This document shows, one piece after another, positions 47,148-60,110 of a stretch of DNA of 64,000 nt. The stretch is from Nipponacmea schrenckii (lineage: Eukaryota > Mollusca > Gastropoda > Lottiidae): NCBI GenBank assembly GCA_030562195.1, contig JAUJPP010000005.1, forward strand, positions 25,779,106 to 25,843,105. The letters run 5' to 3'. Under the pieces are notes generated by a model. The model was not told the origin of the DNA. It was given only the letters and a program-made list of their open reading frames with translations, and did not search any database. Positions within the stretch are counted from its first letter, which is position 1, and each line of letters opens with the position of its first letter. The position numbers and the translations under genes are program-made.

Positions 47148-47847
47148 GAATGAGCTGTCTTCCTCTACTGCTAAGCTACTCAATGTGATATATGTTTTTA
47201 CAGCTTGACTTTTACAATGTTATTTATTTTTTGTGTAACTGCTTGATGGTATTTTGATGAATGTATGACATGGTATCTCATCTTTAAATATCTAAATTAT
47301 TGAAAGAATTAAGGGTTCTAGTTCTGGACTATGGATCAAAAGCATAAATATTATAATCGATACATAAAAAGATTTTCAGAATAATTATCTATAATTAAGT
47401 CACATGCATTTGGTTTATGTCTGTATAAACTGTATGAAAATATAATATCCACCTCTATTTGGACTACTTTTATCATTGAGTTTGATTGACGTCATCATGA
47501 ATCAAGATGGCAGATTACAGCCATTTTTTTTTCTCTGAAATTTTGCCACTTCACAAAATGATAACGTTATTTTCCAAATTCTTGCACACTTTTCAGCATT
47601 ATCATGAATTCTGGACCGTTTCCTTCAGTAATTGTACTTTTCAATGTTGAAGCTCTGTCAACTTTCAGACAGAAGACAAGACAGTACTTATTGTTGATTG
47701 GCTGTTGTCTGAGGCTTCCCTATTTTTAGTATCAGTTCATTGGCTTAAAGTCAAAATGTGATGTATTCATTCGCCAATTAGTGTCTTCAGTTGTTGTAAC
47801 ATGTATATTAATAAATATTTAAACATTTACTCCAGTTGATTAAATTA
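47148..47847. other. KLHDC8 3' UTR and flank
   Basis: AT-rich, no ORF of note. AATAAA-type signals occur, for example near 47809. CAAGATGGCAG at ~47505 resembles a YY1 site but has no gene start after it. Confidence 0.4.
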
Positions 47848-48826
47848 TAAGGAATGAACTGAACATTTTTATACGCCCACATATAATGTGGACGTATATT
47901 GCGGTTGACCCTGTCCTGTCCGTCCGTCCGTCTGTCCATCCACAATTGCTTGTGGCCACAATAGAGACCACAGTTTTCTTCGGATTACAATGAAACTTGG
48001 TATGTGTCTCTGTCATCATAAAATCTAGGTTCCTTTCCAAAACCAGCTTTCTGACTTTTACTGTTGGTGAGTTATGCTCTCTTTTTTAGCAAAAATTCGT
48101 CAAATTCAGCTTGTGGGCGCAATACAGGCCACAATTTATGTCCAATCTTTTCGAAACTTGGTATGTGTCTCTATCATTATGCCCTCTTTTTTAGCGAAAC
48201 TTCGTCAAATTCAGTTTGTGGGTGCGATACAGGCCACAATTTTTTTCTGATCTTTTCGAAACTTGGTAGGTGTCTTTGTCATCATAAAATCTCAGTTCCT
48301 TTCGAAAATCAGCTTTCTGACTTTTACGGTTGGTGAGTTATGCCCCCTTTCTTAGTGAGAATTCGTCAAATTCAGCTTGTGGGTGTGATACAGGCTACAA
48401 TGTTTATCCAAACATTTTTATATGCCAACATCTAATGCGGACGTATATTGCGGTTGACCCTGTCTGTCCGGACGTCCGTCCGTCCACAATTGCTTGTGGC
48501 CACAATAGAGACCACAGTTTTCATCGGATTTCAATGAAACTTGGTATGCTTGTTCATATTGATGAGATCTTGGATGGGTTCGAATTTCATGAAATTTCGA
48601 TCATTGGTTCCTGGCTTTCTGACTTTTTTGCTGTTGGTGTTTTGCTCACCAATAAAAATTTGCTGCTGGTGGGCGTATAGCCTTTCGGGCGTCCGCTCGT
48701 TTCAGTTAATGGATGTATAAACAGAAAAAACCTGTGTACACCAAAGCTACGCAGATATATACAGTATACACAGATATTTTCTGTTTGTACATCAATAAGC
48801 TGAAAAATTGTTCAGTTCATTCCTTA
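47848..48826 (+). mobile_element. (GTCC)n elements enclosed by perfect 18-bp inverted repeats
   Basis: TAAGGAATGAACTGAACA at 47848-47865 is the exact complement of 48809-48826. Inside, two heads of the (GTCC)n family (47870 TATACGCCCACATATAATGTGGACGTATA; ~48418 with TCTGTCCGGACGTCCGTCC) are followed by monomers with CACAATAGAGACCACAG and GAAACTTGGTATG, and GGTGGGCGTATAGCC ends the inner element at ~48680. A second stem (ACAGAAAA ... TTTTCTGT) lies at 48720-48785. Confidence 0.65.
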
Positions 48827-51800
48827 AGTACCGGTATTTGGCTCTTTACTTTATCTTTTCACACATAATGTAAATGTTTTGGCTACTACTCTCATTGTTC
48901 TGAATGGCTACTTAGTTTATTTTGATTATCCATAATCCCCATAACTGGCATTCCGATTGAATATGATGCTGTTAGTTAACTGAGGTTATTACTATTTGTT
49001 TTATTGGTTATTTTTTGTTTGCACCTGTTTTAATACTACGCAATTTTCAAGTTGTTCTTGCAGATCTAAAAATTATGAAATGATGGAAAGTGGGAATTTA
49101 AGATTATTTTCTCTCATCTCATACTTTATGCATCACAACTGTGTTGTAAAAATGAAGGCAATTCATGTAAAATATAAGATGTAAATAGATCAGCATAATA
49201 GATACACACCAAAGGCTTATGAATCTGCCAATATAATCACTCAGTTGATTATTGTTAATCCCTTTACTAGTAACCTATTTGTCACATTCATTATTTGTTA
49301 TAATTTGTATTAAGAACATAGACATAATAAAATTGCCTTTTCTTTCTGACTGGAAACTTTAGAAACAAAATACTTTTAAGATGTTGTTTTTTAGATAGAT
49401 GCTTATTTTAAATTAGACATAGCTCCTTCAATCTCTTTTTAAAATATATTTCTGTTATTTTTATTTAGTCATATGTTCATTATTAATTATACATCAGGGT
49501 TGTTGATTTATTTTTTTCACAACCAGATATGTTTAAGTCTTCAGTGAGTATAGCTACAGACCAAAAAATTAAAAAAAGGTATGTTATATTACAATATCAT
49601 TAATATTTCAGTTTCTGCACTTTTGTATTTACAATTAAAGTATTATAATGTTTACCTTTGTTTCTGGTAAGATTGGTTTAACTAACTGGTTTTCAAGTGT
49701 CAACTAGTTTGTTAATAATTTTGTTACTAGAATTTTAAACCCTTTCATAGAAATTTGGTGTTTCCAAAAAGATAAGGCAGGCTCCAATAACCAATTATAG
49801 AAGACTTCAATGATGGGATCTCAAATACCTTTGGAAGTACAGTGATTCATTTGATTACTTGGTGTAATGACAATGAAAAGCAGTGTGATTTGAATAGATT
49901 TTGTGAACAAAACTTTGTATAAAAAACTGACAGTATATTGATGAGGCATTTTAAGTATTTTTTAACTAAGATCTTTGGATACGGTATACTTTAGTTAATT
50001 TATAAAGACTTTATCATTTCTGATATTTGCTAGTGGACTTGTGTTACCTTGTCTGGCTAATCTTAACTGTTATTCCTTTATCATTATAGTTATTTAATCT
50101 GTGTCCCTATTTACTATGTATTCTTGTCCTTACTGAAAAATTTAATTAAATTTTCCACTGCATTGTTGTCAAATACTCTTTCCAAATGAAACCAATCAGG
50201 TGGCTAAGGTGGTAAGCAGTAAAAGGGGCCTTCTGTACCCCTAAATTAATATGTGCCTAAATGACATTGCGTTGAATATCAGTGTGCCTAAAAAGTATGT
50301 GCCCGAGGAAGATGTGCTTATTTGAATGTGTGCCTTAATATCACTGGGCCTATATGTTTGGTGCACAAACAAAGCCTCATTGTTATTTTTGTGTCACATG
50401 AAAACGCCTCAAAGGAACAGTCTATGGATACAGGTATAGGGCCAGGTCACAAGGTCACACCCTATTTGTATGTTAAGGCAATACATGTAGCCTGTGGACT
50501 AGTGACCTTGAGACATGCTAAAAAGATGATGACCGTTTGTTTAACTTAGTGCCTGTTCTCAGGTTGTACTGAGAATATACAAGCCACTTCCATTCATTGC
50601 AGCTGGACAAAAGAGAACACACCACTACACATAGGATATTGCATAGAAAAACATCTACACTGTTAAAATTCATGGTTATAAATGTCTGCACTATGACTGA
50701 AGCCTGACTATTTTTGTTTGCCTATCTGTCAATCATACATGCCACAAGGGAACAGGCTATGTAGATTTTGTCGTTGGCTGATACTCTATACCTCATGGTA
50801 TTTATGAGGTATCAGTCGACTGGGGAAAATCTCAAATCTTCAAAGAAGCTGTCAAAGGCTATCCGGTACACAATTGTGTCAGGTAATTAAGAAATAATTA
50901 CACAACCATATCACTTTTAATGAATGTTGCATAAGTAATTCATCAAAGGTTTATGACCATTGCTTGCTCGAATAAAGTTTTCAGTAAATTTATTGAAAAT
51001 AAACATTACTAGAAGACAACAATAGAAACACATTGTTTTATTTCCATTAGTATTGAAAAATTATAAAATAAATCATACACAAGAGAGCAAGTAAAATCAC
51101 ATACATGTATAGAAACTTAATATAACAATCATTTACTTTTCCATAATAACTTGAAGATGTCAGCAGGTTGATACATAAACAAAAAAATAGAATTACTGTG
51201 CAAGCCCTTACAATACTGAAATCTTTGAGAAAACACTCAGTTTATAACCACAAAAAACACAAGACAGTCAAAAACAATTGCAAACACAGACCACTGGTGA
51301 GATCATCATTTATTGCATCTGGTTTAGAAACAGCAGTTGAAACATTTATTAGGAGACACCAAAGCAAGATACCTGAGCAGTTGCTATTTGCATAAAATTA
51401 TTATATAAAAAGCAAATTTCATTATGCTGAAAATAATATAACCATCTGTCTTGGCTATAGTTTTAAAAGTTACATTGAATATCAAGTATCAACTAAGAAC
51501 TGATAATCTTAAAATGTAAATAATGATGCAAAAAGGTTGATGCTTTTAAATTTAAAACAATCACTCTTCCCTCCCTGAAAATACAAGTGGAAATGACCAC
51601 TATTCATACTGAAAGTTTCCTTATGTAAAATCATATTAAAAATAAATAAAAAAAATTATTGTTGACATTTTCATCAAGGCATTATTAGATATGACTGAAA
51701 TTCCATTTGTTATAACAAAAATAATTGTTAAAATTCTATTTACCAACTGACTTGAGAAGGCAGTAGTATGTCGATATAATAAATTTCTCTTTTGAATATA

Positions 51801-52734
51801 TTAACATTTAATATCAAAATAAAATGTAGGGACATTCTCTTTTCAGATAGAATACAATTCAAACTAGATTAATATCATTATACTGTAAGTTATTCAGAAA
51901 AGAGATTCCCCTACCAAAAATTAGTCTGCTCAAGATGTAACAATAATGTACAGTTATCAGTCTGTAACTTATGCTTTCTTTCTCTTCAAAAGTATTAAAA
52001 AGAGGTGTTTGTGGTAAATGACTAGTTAACGTCCTTGCCAGCTTAAACTGATATCAAATACTAGGTAGTTTTATTTTGGTGGTCGTTGTAGTGGATTTAG
52101 AATCATATTAAAAAGAGGTTCTATAATCCTTTTATAGGACAGCTTGGATTTACACAATGCTAAAACATTTTCAGTAACATACAGTTCATCAGTATTTCTA
52201 TAATTATAATTACAAGAAATATCAATACTGACAGAAGATGGAAAATGAAAATAAGAGCCATGATAAACATAAAAAAAAATGAAAACCCATTAAACATAAG
52301 TAAGAAAAGAAATATAACAGATGGTAACAGGCTAAACAGGGCTAGTAAAAAGGTTGTCTGAAGTGTTCATGTGTATTGGGGATACTGATAGCATCAATTT
52401 GCACAATTCAAATTTTCAATCAGACGCCTACAGTTGCTGCAATTCCACTTAAAATTAATTGTTAAGTAATTCACTAATCATAATAAAACACTTTTATTTA
52501 GTGGAATTGCACGGAAATCGCAATAAAAATGAAACTATGAAATTTGATGCTATCGTTGTCCTTGTAAAATTCGTCTAGGTCCAATTTAATCAATATATCA
52601 ATAAATTCATAATTCAATCTACAATAATCAAGTATGATTTCAGAATAAGTTGAAGGGCTATATCAATTAGTCTGGATTTAATTTTTCTCAAGTACCTTGC
52701 AGCCATTTAGGATATCTATCTATCTATAAAGTGA
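48827..52734. other. Long AT-rich non-coding stretch
   Basis: No gene recognised. Short ORFs here lack domains and splice context. One hairpin (ATACCTCA ... TGAGGTAT, ~50785-50815) and TGTGCC-rich text at 50230-50340 are the only structure seen. It could include 3' UTR of a minus-strand gene ending at 54418. Confidence 0.4.
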
Positions 52735-54385
52735 AGATCCTATAACAAAACCAAAGTTATTTGAACTAAGACATCCTAAAAATCAAAAGATTTGAATTAA
52801 GATATACCAAATAACAAAAGATTTACCAATTTACAAATGATTTGAATTAAGTTATATCAAATAACCAAAGATTTACCAATTTACAAAAGATTTGAATTCA
52901 GATATACCAAATAACCAAAGTTAATTGTATTCAGATTTACAAAATAACAAAAGATTTGAATTAAGATATACCAAATAACCAAAGTTAATTGTATTAAGAT
53001 TTACAAAATAACAAAAGATTTGAATTAAGATATACCAAATAACCAAAGTTAATTGTATTAAGATATACCAAATAACTAAAGATGCGAATTAAGATATACC
53101 AAATAACCAAAATTACTTGTATTAAGATATATCAAATAACCAAAATTACTTGTATTAAGATATACCAAAAAACCTAAGATTTACCAATTAACAAAAAGAT
53201 TTTAATTCAGATATACCAAATATCCAAAATTACTTGAATGAAGATATACCAATAACCAAAGTTACAATTAAGATATACCAAATAACCAAAGATTTGAATT
53301 AAGATATACCAAATTACCTAAGATTTACCAATTAATTAAAAGATTTGAATTAAAGGGGCACAATCTTGATTTTTAGGGGTCGTTTTGGGCCTTTGTTACA
53401 TTTAAACAGTCCTCAGAAATACTCAAGCTCTAAGAAAATCGCAAAATACCTTAAAATACGTATACCTCAAACAAAAAATTTCACTTTTTATTTTTTTCCG
53501 TGCTGTACGCGGCTGGTCTCCAGTCAGTCAGAAAATTGTGTGTCCTGTTTACAAAGTCTACAATTGTTATTACTTTCTTTTAGTTTTGTCAGTGTGGGCC
53601 TGCGCAGTAGTCTCTTTATAAGTCTTTGATTATCAAGAAGAAGAACCGTTTTCCAATATGGCGGGATGTTCGTAATATCTTAAGACATTATGATTTTCAA
53701 ACACGGATAATTATGGATACACATGGATTTGAAGGCTCAAATTTCAAAGGTAAGCTCTGTAGACTATTTCTGATTAGCTAAGCAAAAGATTTCATGTGTT
53801 TGAGACTGTCGGATGATTGTCCGAAACAATTCAAGACTGTGCCCCTTTAAGATATACAAAATAACCAAAGATTTGAATTAAGATATACAAAATAACCTAA
53901 GATTTACCAATTAATTAAAAGATTTGAATTAAGATATACCAAATAACCTAAGATTTACCAATTAACTAAAAGATTCGAATTAAGATATACCAAATATCCA
54001 AAATTACTTGAATTAAGATATACCAATAACCAAAATTACTTGTATTAAGATATACAAAATAACCTAAGATTTACCAATTTACAAAAGATTTGAATTCAGA
54101 TATACCAAATAACCAAAGATTTGAATTAAGATATACCAAATAACCTAAGATTTACCAATTAACTAAAAGATTTGAATTAAGATATACCAAATATCCAAAA
54201 TTACTTGAATTAAGATATACCAATAACCAAAGTTACAATTAAGATATACCAAATAACCAAAATTACTTGAATTAAGATATACCAATAACCGAAGTTACAA
54301 TTAAGATATACCAAATAACCAAAGTTACTTGTATAAAGATATACTAAATAAACCAAAGTTATTTTGATTAAGATATACCTGATAT
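52735..54385. repeat. AT-rich minisatellite, ~31-bp unit, split by a MITE
   Basis: The unit AGATTTGAATTAAGATATACC followed by AAATAACCAA recurs with small variants (GTATTAAGATATACC; AAATTACTTG) for ~1.15 kb in total, roughly 35-40 copies. It spans 52735-53349 and resumes at 53851, the interruption being the TTAA MITE. Confidence 0.9.
53354..53846 (+). mobile_element. 493-bp TTAA-site element carrying a gene 5' end
   Basis: TIRs AGGGGCACAATCTTGA and (reverse complement at the right) AGGGGCACAGTCTTGA differ at one of 16 bases. TTAA flanks both sides (53350-53353, 53847-53850), as in piggyBac and Kolobok families. The interior has TGCGCAGT, an AATATGGCGGG (YY1-like) and then ATGGATACACATGG encoding MDTHGFEGSNFKG just before a GTAAGC donor (~53753). 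It looks like an internally deleted element that kept promoter and first exon. Confidence 0.75.
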
Positions 54386-54417
54386 ATATATAAATAAATA
54401 TATATATTAAGTAGGAT

Positions 54418-54477
54418 TTACAAATGATCTGGGACTGTAGATAAAGCTTCATCTGTGGAACGTCCTCTTAACAAAAC
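54418..54477 (-). CDS. Candidate terminal coding exon of an unknown minus-strand gene
   Basis: On the minus strand, acceptor CTTGTTTTCAG is followed by an open frame VLLRGRSTDEALSTVPDHL and TAA at 54420-54418. Codon choice and residue mix look protein-like in otherwise AT-rich DNA. I do not recognise the family. No confident upstream exon was found; a tiny one may lie at ~55340-55360 (acceptor TTTTATAG, donor GTATGT), unproven. Confidence 0.35.
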   Translation of the reverse strand, partial: VLLRGRSTDEALSTVPDHL

Positions 54478-55603
54478 CTGAAAACAAGACAATATACTGT
54501 TAATATATTTGTAGGAAACATTTCATTATCATAAAAATCAATTTACATTAGTTTAGGATGTTGATTTATATTTAATCGAATCTTACAAAGATGAACAACT
54601 AATCAATTATGTGACAAGACTAGAGTCAGTTTCTTGTTCCATGATAAAGCAGCATTTAATTCTCCATACAGATCTCTATTTATTCCTTAAATATATCATG
54701 ATCCCCACATCTAAAGGAATTCAAAATAATAATGTCAACAAAAACTCAGAATAAAATAGTCTTTAATACTTTATATTTGAACAACATATATAAAAATAAA
54801 ACTACTGTCACATTATGTAAGCTACCTTGCTATATAATTACACACACCAAAATCAGCATAAATAATTTGTTTTTCATGACTACAATGTTTATCTAGTGCA
54901 TTAATCTTTCTTCTTACAGACTTTTTCAATCCAGATATATTATACAAACCATATTCATCACAATTGGAAAATACTCTAGTGGTAATCTTATTTTTACGAT
55001 TTTAAATGACTAGACAAAATGTGAAACTTATTTATATAATAATCTAGTACAACACTAAAAAACTCTTTGGCATTATATAATATATTTAATATATACTGAT
55101 CAATATCAATACTGTGTTACTGCATATGCAACTGCAAAATCACACAGGTTTTTGATTGGAAATTGTTGGAAAACGTAGCATTAGTCACAAAGTTTTGACC
55201 AAACTGAGGTATCAATGTTTTATATTTCATTCAGTTTATTACACATATTAGTTAAAAATACATCAGGTTTCTGTACACAGTAACATATATATATATACAT
55301 GTATATGTTTATAAGTATAAATATGATACAACAATGAGCTTTTACATACCCTTTAAAGCCTGACTACTGCTATAAAATCAGCTATAACACATTGTATATT
55401 ATAACACTACTTCATAATACATATTAAAAAATAATATATAAAAATTACCAATAGCACTTATTAAAGCAATATCACAATTATATGATCAACAAATTTATAA
55501 ACATTAAAGAGGTTGTATTAAAGCTTTCATTTCTTTTTTTTTATAAGATAAAATCATTTACAATCACTAAGGATATTGACATTGGACCACATTGATTCCT
55601 TAA

Positions 55604-55933
55604 AGGGATACTGCGTCTTAGAATGGACATTAAATTTCAGTTCTCAAAAATGGTCAATATGAGTATATATTCATCAGTGAACGAACCTGGTGTCATAAAG
55701 TAACAAGAAAATCTAGAAAACTCACAAAACTAAGTGATTATTGAAAAAATGCTAAATCAATTTATTAGGCATTTTTTAATTATTAATTACTATTTCTTTT
55801 TTCATTTATCAGATTATATAAGGATTTTTTATGTTATTTATGACAGCAGGTACAACTACTTATGAATATAAGCTCTTTTTGTCAAAGTTGAAAATATTCA
55901 AATTTTATGTTCATTCTAAGACACAGTATACCT
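55604..55933. mobile_element. 330-bp TTAA-site MITE
   Basis: TIRs AGGGATACTGCGTCTTAGAATG-type on the left and complement of AGGTATACTGTGTCTTAGAATG on the right, with TTAA at 55600-55603 and 55934-55937. A related split copy is at 4005-5195. 54478-55599 and 55938-56640 are AT-rich without a visible gene. Confidence 0.8.
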
Positions 55934-56652
55934 TTAAAACTTCACTTGTGTTCATTCTTATTTAATTTTCAAAAAAATTTTTTTTTATTTTTGGAATTAC
56001 CTGTATAACTGACACACTATGAAATATTCCACTGATGCAAAAATAAGCTATGTTTTAATCACAAAAAAATATCCAAAATATCTTACAAAAACATCATATT
56101 AACACCAACACAATCTTATAATTACATGTACATAAAATAATTGATTAGATATATCATTTCATAGTATGTCATTGTGATCCAATTATTAGTGTTCATTTGG
56201 TAGATACATGTATGTATAAAATCACCCACTAGTTGTTATAGGACAGTTAATATATATTAGTTCAGGAATATCCAGTCTCTAATTAGGCCAGTTATCATCT
56301 CAATGTGAACATGTCGAAGATTCTTTCATTTTGATTTGATTACTACTACCAATAATGACAGTCTACAAAATACCAAAATAAACTTGTTATAATTGAGTAG
56401 AAAATATGAAATGTATCTTTTCATAGCTTAAAATGAGATGAAAAGACTGGATAATTCCTTGTGGTAGTCATTTACATCTAAGTGAGTTTTTACTCCTAAA
56501 TATATGTATGACTTGAATCTTTATATCAGGACACAATTATATGAATCTTATTAGGTTATGGTAGCCCATTAGAATGAAACTCTTGTTTGTCTGGATTCAA
56601 TCAATAAAAGAACAAAAACTTATAAAGTCTGAAGAAAAGACAGCAAGTTAAT

Positions 56653-57842
56653 TACGTATTTCGACTTTGGCGAAAACGTATTGTAATCGTTCGGATTATT
56701 ACGTATTTCGACTTTGGCGAAAACGTATTGTAATCGTTCGGATTATTTTATTTTTTTTTTTTTTTTTTTGTAATTCTTGGATGAGTTTGCAGACAAACTG
56801 GTAAAAGGTGCAGAAATTCTAAATCTACAGTTGATCTTAGAATGATTTCTATTATCAAATAAAACAAAACCGGAAGTTCTATCTCTGACAGGAAGTGAGA
56901 ACCGGAAGTTCAGGTTTTTTTGCTTTAGCAAGTTTATTTTCAGTTCGATTTTGACCGGATTTTCAGATTTGAAAACTTCAATGTATTTGTCAACTAACAA
57001 TTATAGGTTTGATGCAATTAGGTTAAATATTTTACCCACGATTTGCAATTCAATATTCAAGGGTCATCGGCAAAAATTTCAGACCGTGATTTCTCCTTTA
57101 ATATAAATGGTAAAATTTTGAAACTTTACCAGTTGATAGGCGATATGTTTATAATTTTTGAAAAAATGTGAAAAAAAAAATCCACTTCCGGTTTAGCCTC
57201 AAATGACGTAATTACGTAACTTCCGGTCTATAACTGCTAGGTGAAAAGTGAAAACTGTTTTATAAATAACTTGTCAATAGTAATTGATTTGACCTAAATA
57301 ATTAGGTCGAGCTGCCATATCGGCCGCCATTTTGAATTTTCGTTACAATTCTTAAATCCGAAATTCAGACACTACTGATAGACCGATTTTGATGAAATTT
57401 AGCACATAGATACAATGGATCATTATCTACCTTTTCTTGGAGACCGATTTTCAAATTTCGTATTTTCTTTCGAATTATTTAAATTTCGATTTTTTCAAAA
57501 TTAGGTCACTTTAACGGCTACGGAAGGTGTGACCCACTTAATCTATGACCTTGAAAATTAGGTCAAATAATATTAAATATATTGTCTACGAGTAGATATT
57601 TTTTTATTTGGCTTACTTAAAAAATTCATAGAGATAAGTGTACTTACATACAGCAAAAATTGATAATTTTCATATTTTCGCCATCATTAACCGTTACGGA
57701 AGGTGTGACCTAATTATTTTATGACTTTGAAAACTAGGTCAAATGATATTCAATATATTGTCTAGATGTAGGTAATTGCAAATTTAGCCTACATAATATT
57801 TTAAGGCTCTCGAAATACGTTCATAATTGTAAGCAATTCTAG
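56653..57842 (+). mobile_element. Hairpin-headed element A (ACGTATTTCG head, tandemly doubled)
   Basis: The head ACGTATTTCGACTTTGGCGAAAACGT is a stem-loop and the whole 52-bp segment with GTAATCGTTCGGATT occurs twice in direct repeat (56655, 56700). A poly-T tract at 56750-56769 follows, then a body with CGGAAGTTC, ACTTCCGGT and GACCTTGAAAA text shared with elements B-D. It ends near CTAGTT at ~57838. No ORF. Confidence 0.55.
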
Positions 57843-57851
57843 TTTTTATTG

Positions 57852-60060
57852 TGGGACTTTGCTTCCGCAAAGTCCCAGTTTGTTTTCGAAATGTCTATTC
57901 TTTTTTTTTTTTTTTTTTTTTTCGATTTTTACACACCTTCCTGTGCGTAGACTGCTATAGTTGCAGCAACCATTTAACATTCCTGGACCTTAGATTTTGG
58001 GACCCTTCCTAATGAATATAAATTGGAACATTTTTGCACAACCGGAAGTGCTACAGCCGAAAATAGTAAAAAACAGGTCAATGGCTCTAGAGGTCGCATT
58101 TTTGGTCCGATTTTCCTCGGGTTTTCAGTTTTAGAATCTGCTGTATAAATCCCACAAGATAGCAGTTTAAAAATGTCGAAAATTGAAACTTTTTTGCACA
58201 CTTTTTGCAATCGAAATTTAAAATTTTTGACAAAAAAAATCAACTTTTTTATTAATTGTCCGATCAATATGAAATTCATTTTGCACATAAAAGTCAGTAA
58301 AGTAAACAAATTGAAACAATCAAAATTTTTGCGTCACTTCCGGTTTTCACATGAAATGTACTTGAACTTCCGGTTCGAAAAACAGGGACAAATTCCGCTG
58401 TAAGTAATGTAGGTCAACGAAATTTTGGTCATCGATATAAAGTAAAATTCTACAGCCGATTTTAAAATAAGATTTAGACCGGAAGTGAAACTTTGGCCGC
58501 CATATTGAAATTTCACACTTTTGTAAAATCAAAAATGGGGCCTCGGGGTGAATATGAATTTGCATAAATTTGATGTAAATGTGAATTTCATTCCATTGCG
58601 AAAAAAACTGTGGGAGCCGAATTTTGAATATCGCTTTTGCTTTTTCGCAATTTCCGGTTGAATTTTTTTACTTAGAAAAACAGAAGGGAAAAGTTAAAAC
58701 AGTTATAACTAGTTTTTTTTTTTCGAAATTTACACACCTCACACAGCCCTGGCTGCAATAGTTGCAGCATTTTCACAACTTCTCCAGACCTTCTGTAGTG
58801 GCTACGTTTCTAATGAATATAAATTGGTACATTTTTGCAAAACCGGAAGTGCTGCATTGCAACATGTGTAAAAAGTCGGTCAGTGGCTCTAGAAGTCGCA
58901 ATTTTTGATCGATTTTCTTCGGGTTTGCATTTTTAAAAACTTGAAACAATTTCCAACAAGATAGCAGTTAAAAAGTTTCGAATTTCGAAAATTCATAGCA
59001 CACATTTTTTTGCCGTATTTTGCACATTTTTGCAACTTTGCTATTTTAAGACCGATTGATCTGAAAATTTAGGTGCCTTCAAGTGTCATGAATATGAAAA
59101 CATTGGCAGAGTCAAAATTTTTGCTTCATTTCCGGTTTCAGCGTAAAAAGGGTTTAAACTTCCGGTTGACCTACTTGTGCTGTAACTGATGTATCGCAAC
59201 AAAATTTATGTCAATCTGAATTGAATTAGAAGACAAAAAAACGAAGAAGAAAAAATTCGGACCGGAAGTAAAACTTTGGCCACCATCTTGAAATGTCACT
59301 TTTTTGTACAACTCAAAATGGGGCCTCTACGGTAAAAGCGATTTGCGTGATATTTGCATTTTTGGAAAGTTCATTCGATTGCGAAAAACTTATGGGAAGC
59401 CGATTTTTGAATTTTGCTTTTGCATTTTTGCAACATCCGGTTTAATTTTTTCGAAGTTTGGGGGCTTATTTCTCGTGACCTTGACCTTTGATGACCGTGA
59501 CCTTTAGTAGGTCAAAGGTCTTTGACCTTGGCTATCAGTTGCTACTTTGACCTTTGACCTCCGACGAGTACTTCCGGTTTTATAACTGCCCAAAAACAGC
59601 AAAATTCGCAACTTTGGACTGCTCTAGAGCGTGACCTAATTAATTTAGAGAGTTGATATTTTCAGATTCTTAAAGTGCTTTTTGTCCTCTTTCCAACGAT
59701 ATATAACAAAAGTTTGTAAAATGAAAATTGAAGTTTTTGATTTTTGAAAATTTAAGTATATTTTGCCGTATTTACGTTTGCTTGAAATGTATGTATGTAT
59801 ATCTCGTGATCTATTTGATGTACAAACTTCAAATTTGTTTATTATGATTTTAACTTATTATCTATCTTAATTGATGATGAAGGCTAAGGATGGGGAGGGG
59901 CAAAGAGGGGAAAGGGGGAAAAGGGGGGTATGGGAGCGTTTGTTGTGAAATCAAAATCCATTTCTGATGCAAATTTTTTTATTTTAATAAACCCTTTTTG
60001 TCTTTTGCTTAACGAACGAATCCCTGGATGGAACGCACTGCTCCAGTGCCGTTAGGCACT
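57852..60060 (+). mobile_element. Hairpin-headed element B (GGGACTTTGC head)
   Basis: The head TGGGACTTTGC-TTCC-GCAAAGTCCCA (57852-57877) is a perfect 11-bp stem, followed by GTTTGTTTTCGAAATGTC and a poly-T tract. The body has repeated AAAATGGGGCCTC, CGGAAGTG, CCGATTTTTGAATTT and GACCTTGACCTTTG motifs. The 3' ~220 bp (59836-60060: GGCTAAGGATGGGGAGGGG, AAGGGGGAAAAGGGG, GAACGCACTGC) recur at 62051-62270. Confidence 0.6.
59460..59565. promoter_or_regulatory. Cluster of nuclear-receptor half-sites within element B
   Basis: At least six TGACCT/AGGTCA-type half-sites lie in ~100 bp. TGACCTTTGACCT at 59548-59560 is a perfect DR1 (two half-sites spaced by one), and AGGTCAAAGGTC at ~59510 is nearly one. 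This is sequence-level only; similar GACCTTGACCTT text recurs in all copies of the family, so it may be a by-product of the repeat. Confidence 0.35.
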
Positions 60061-60076
60061 GCTTTGTTTTCGAAAT

Positions 60077-60110
<34 letters not shown>

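Noticed and set aside
50785..50815. microRNA precursor candidate hairpin
   Set aside because: Stem is short (about 8-10 bp) with no extended arms of pre-miRNA length.
52735..54385. CRISPR-like array of ~31-bp repeats
   Set aside because: No unique spacers; units are contiguous and AT-rich in a eukaryotic genome, so a minisatellite.
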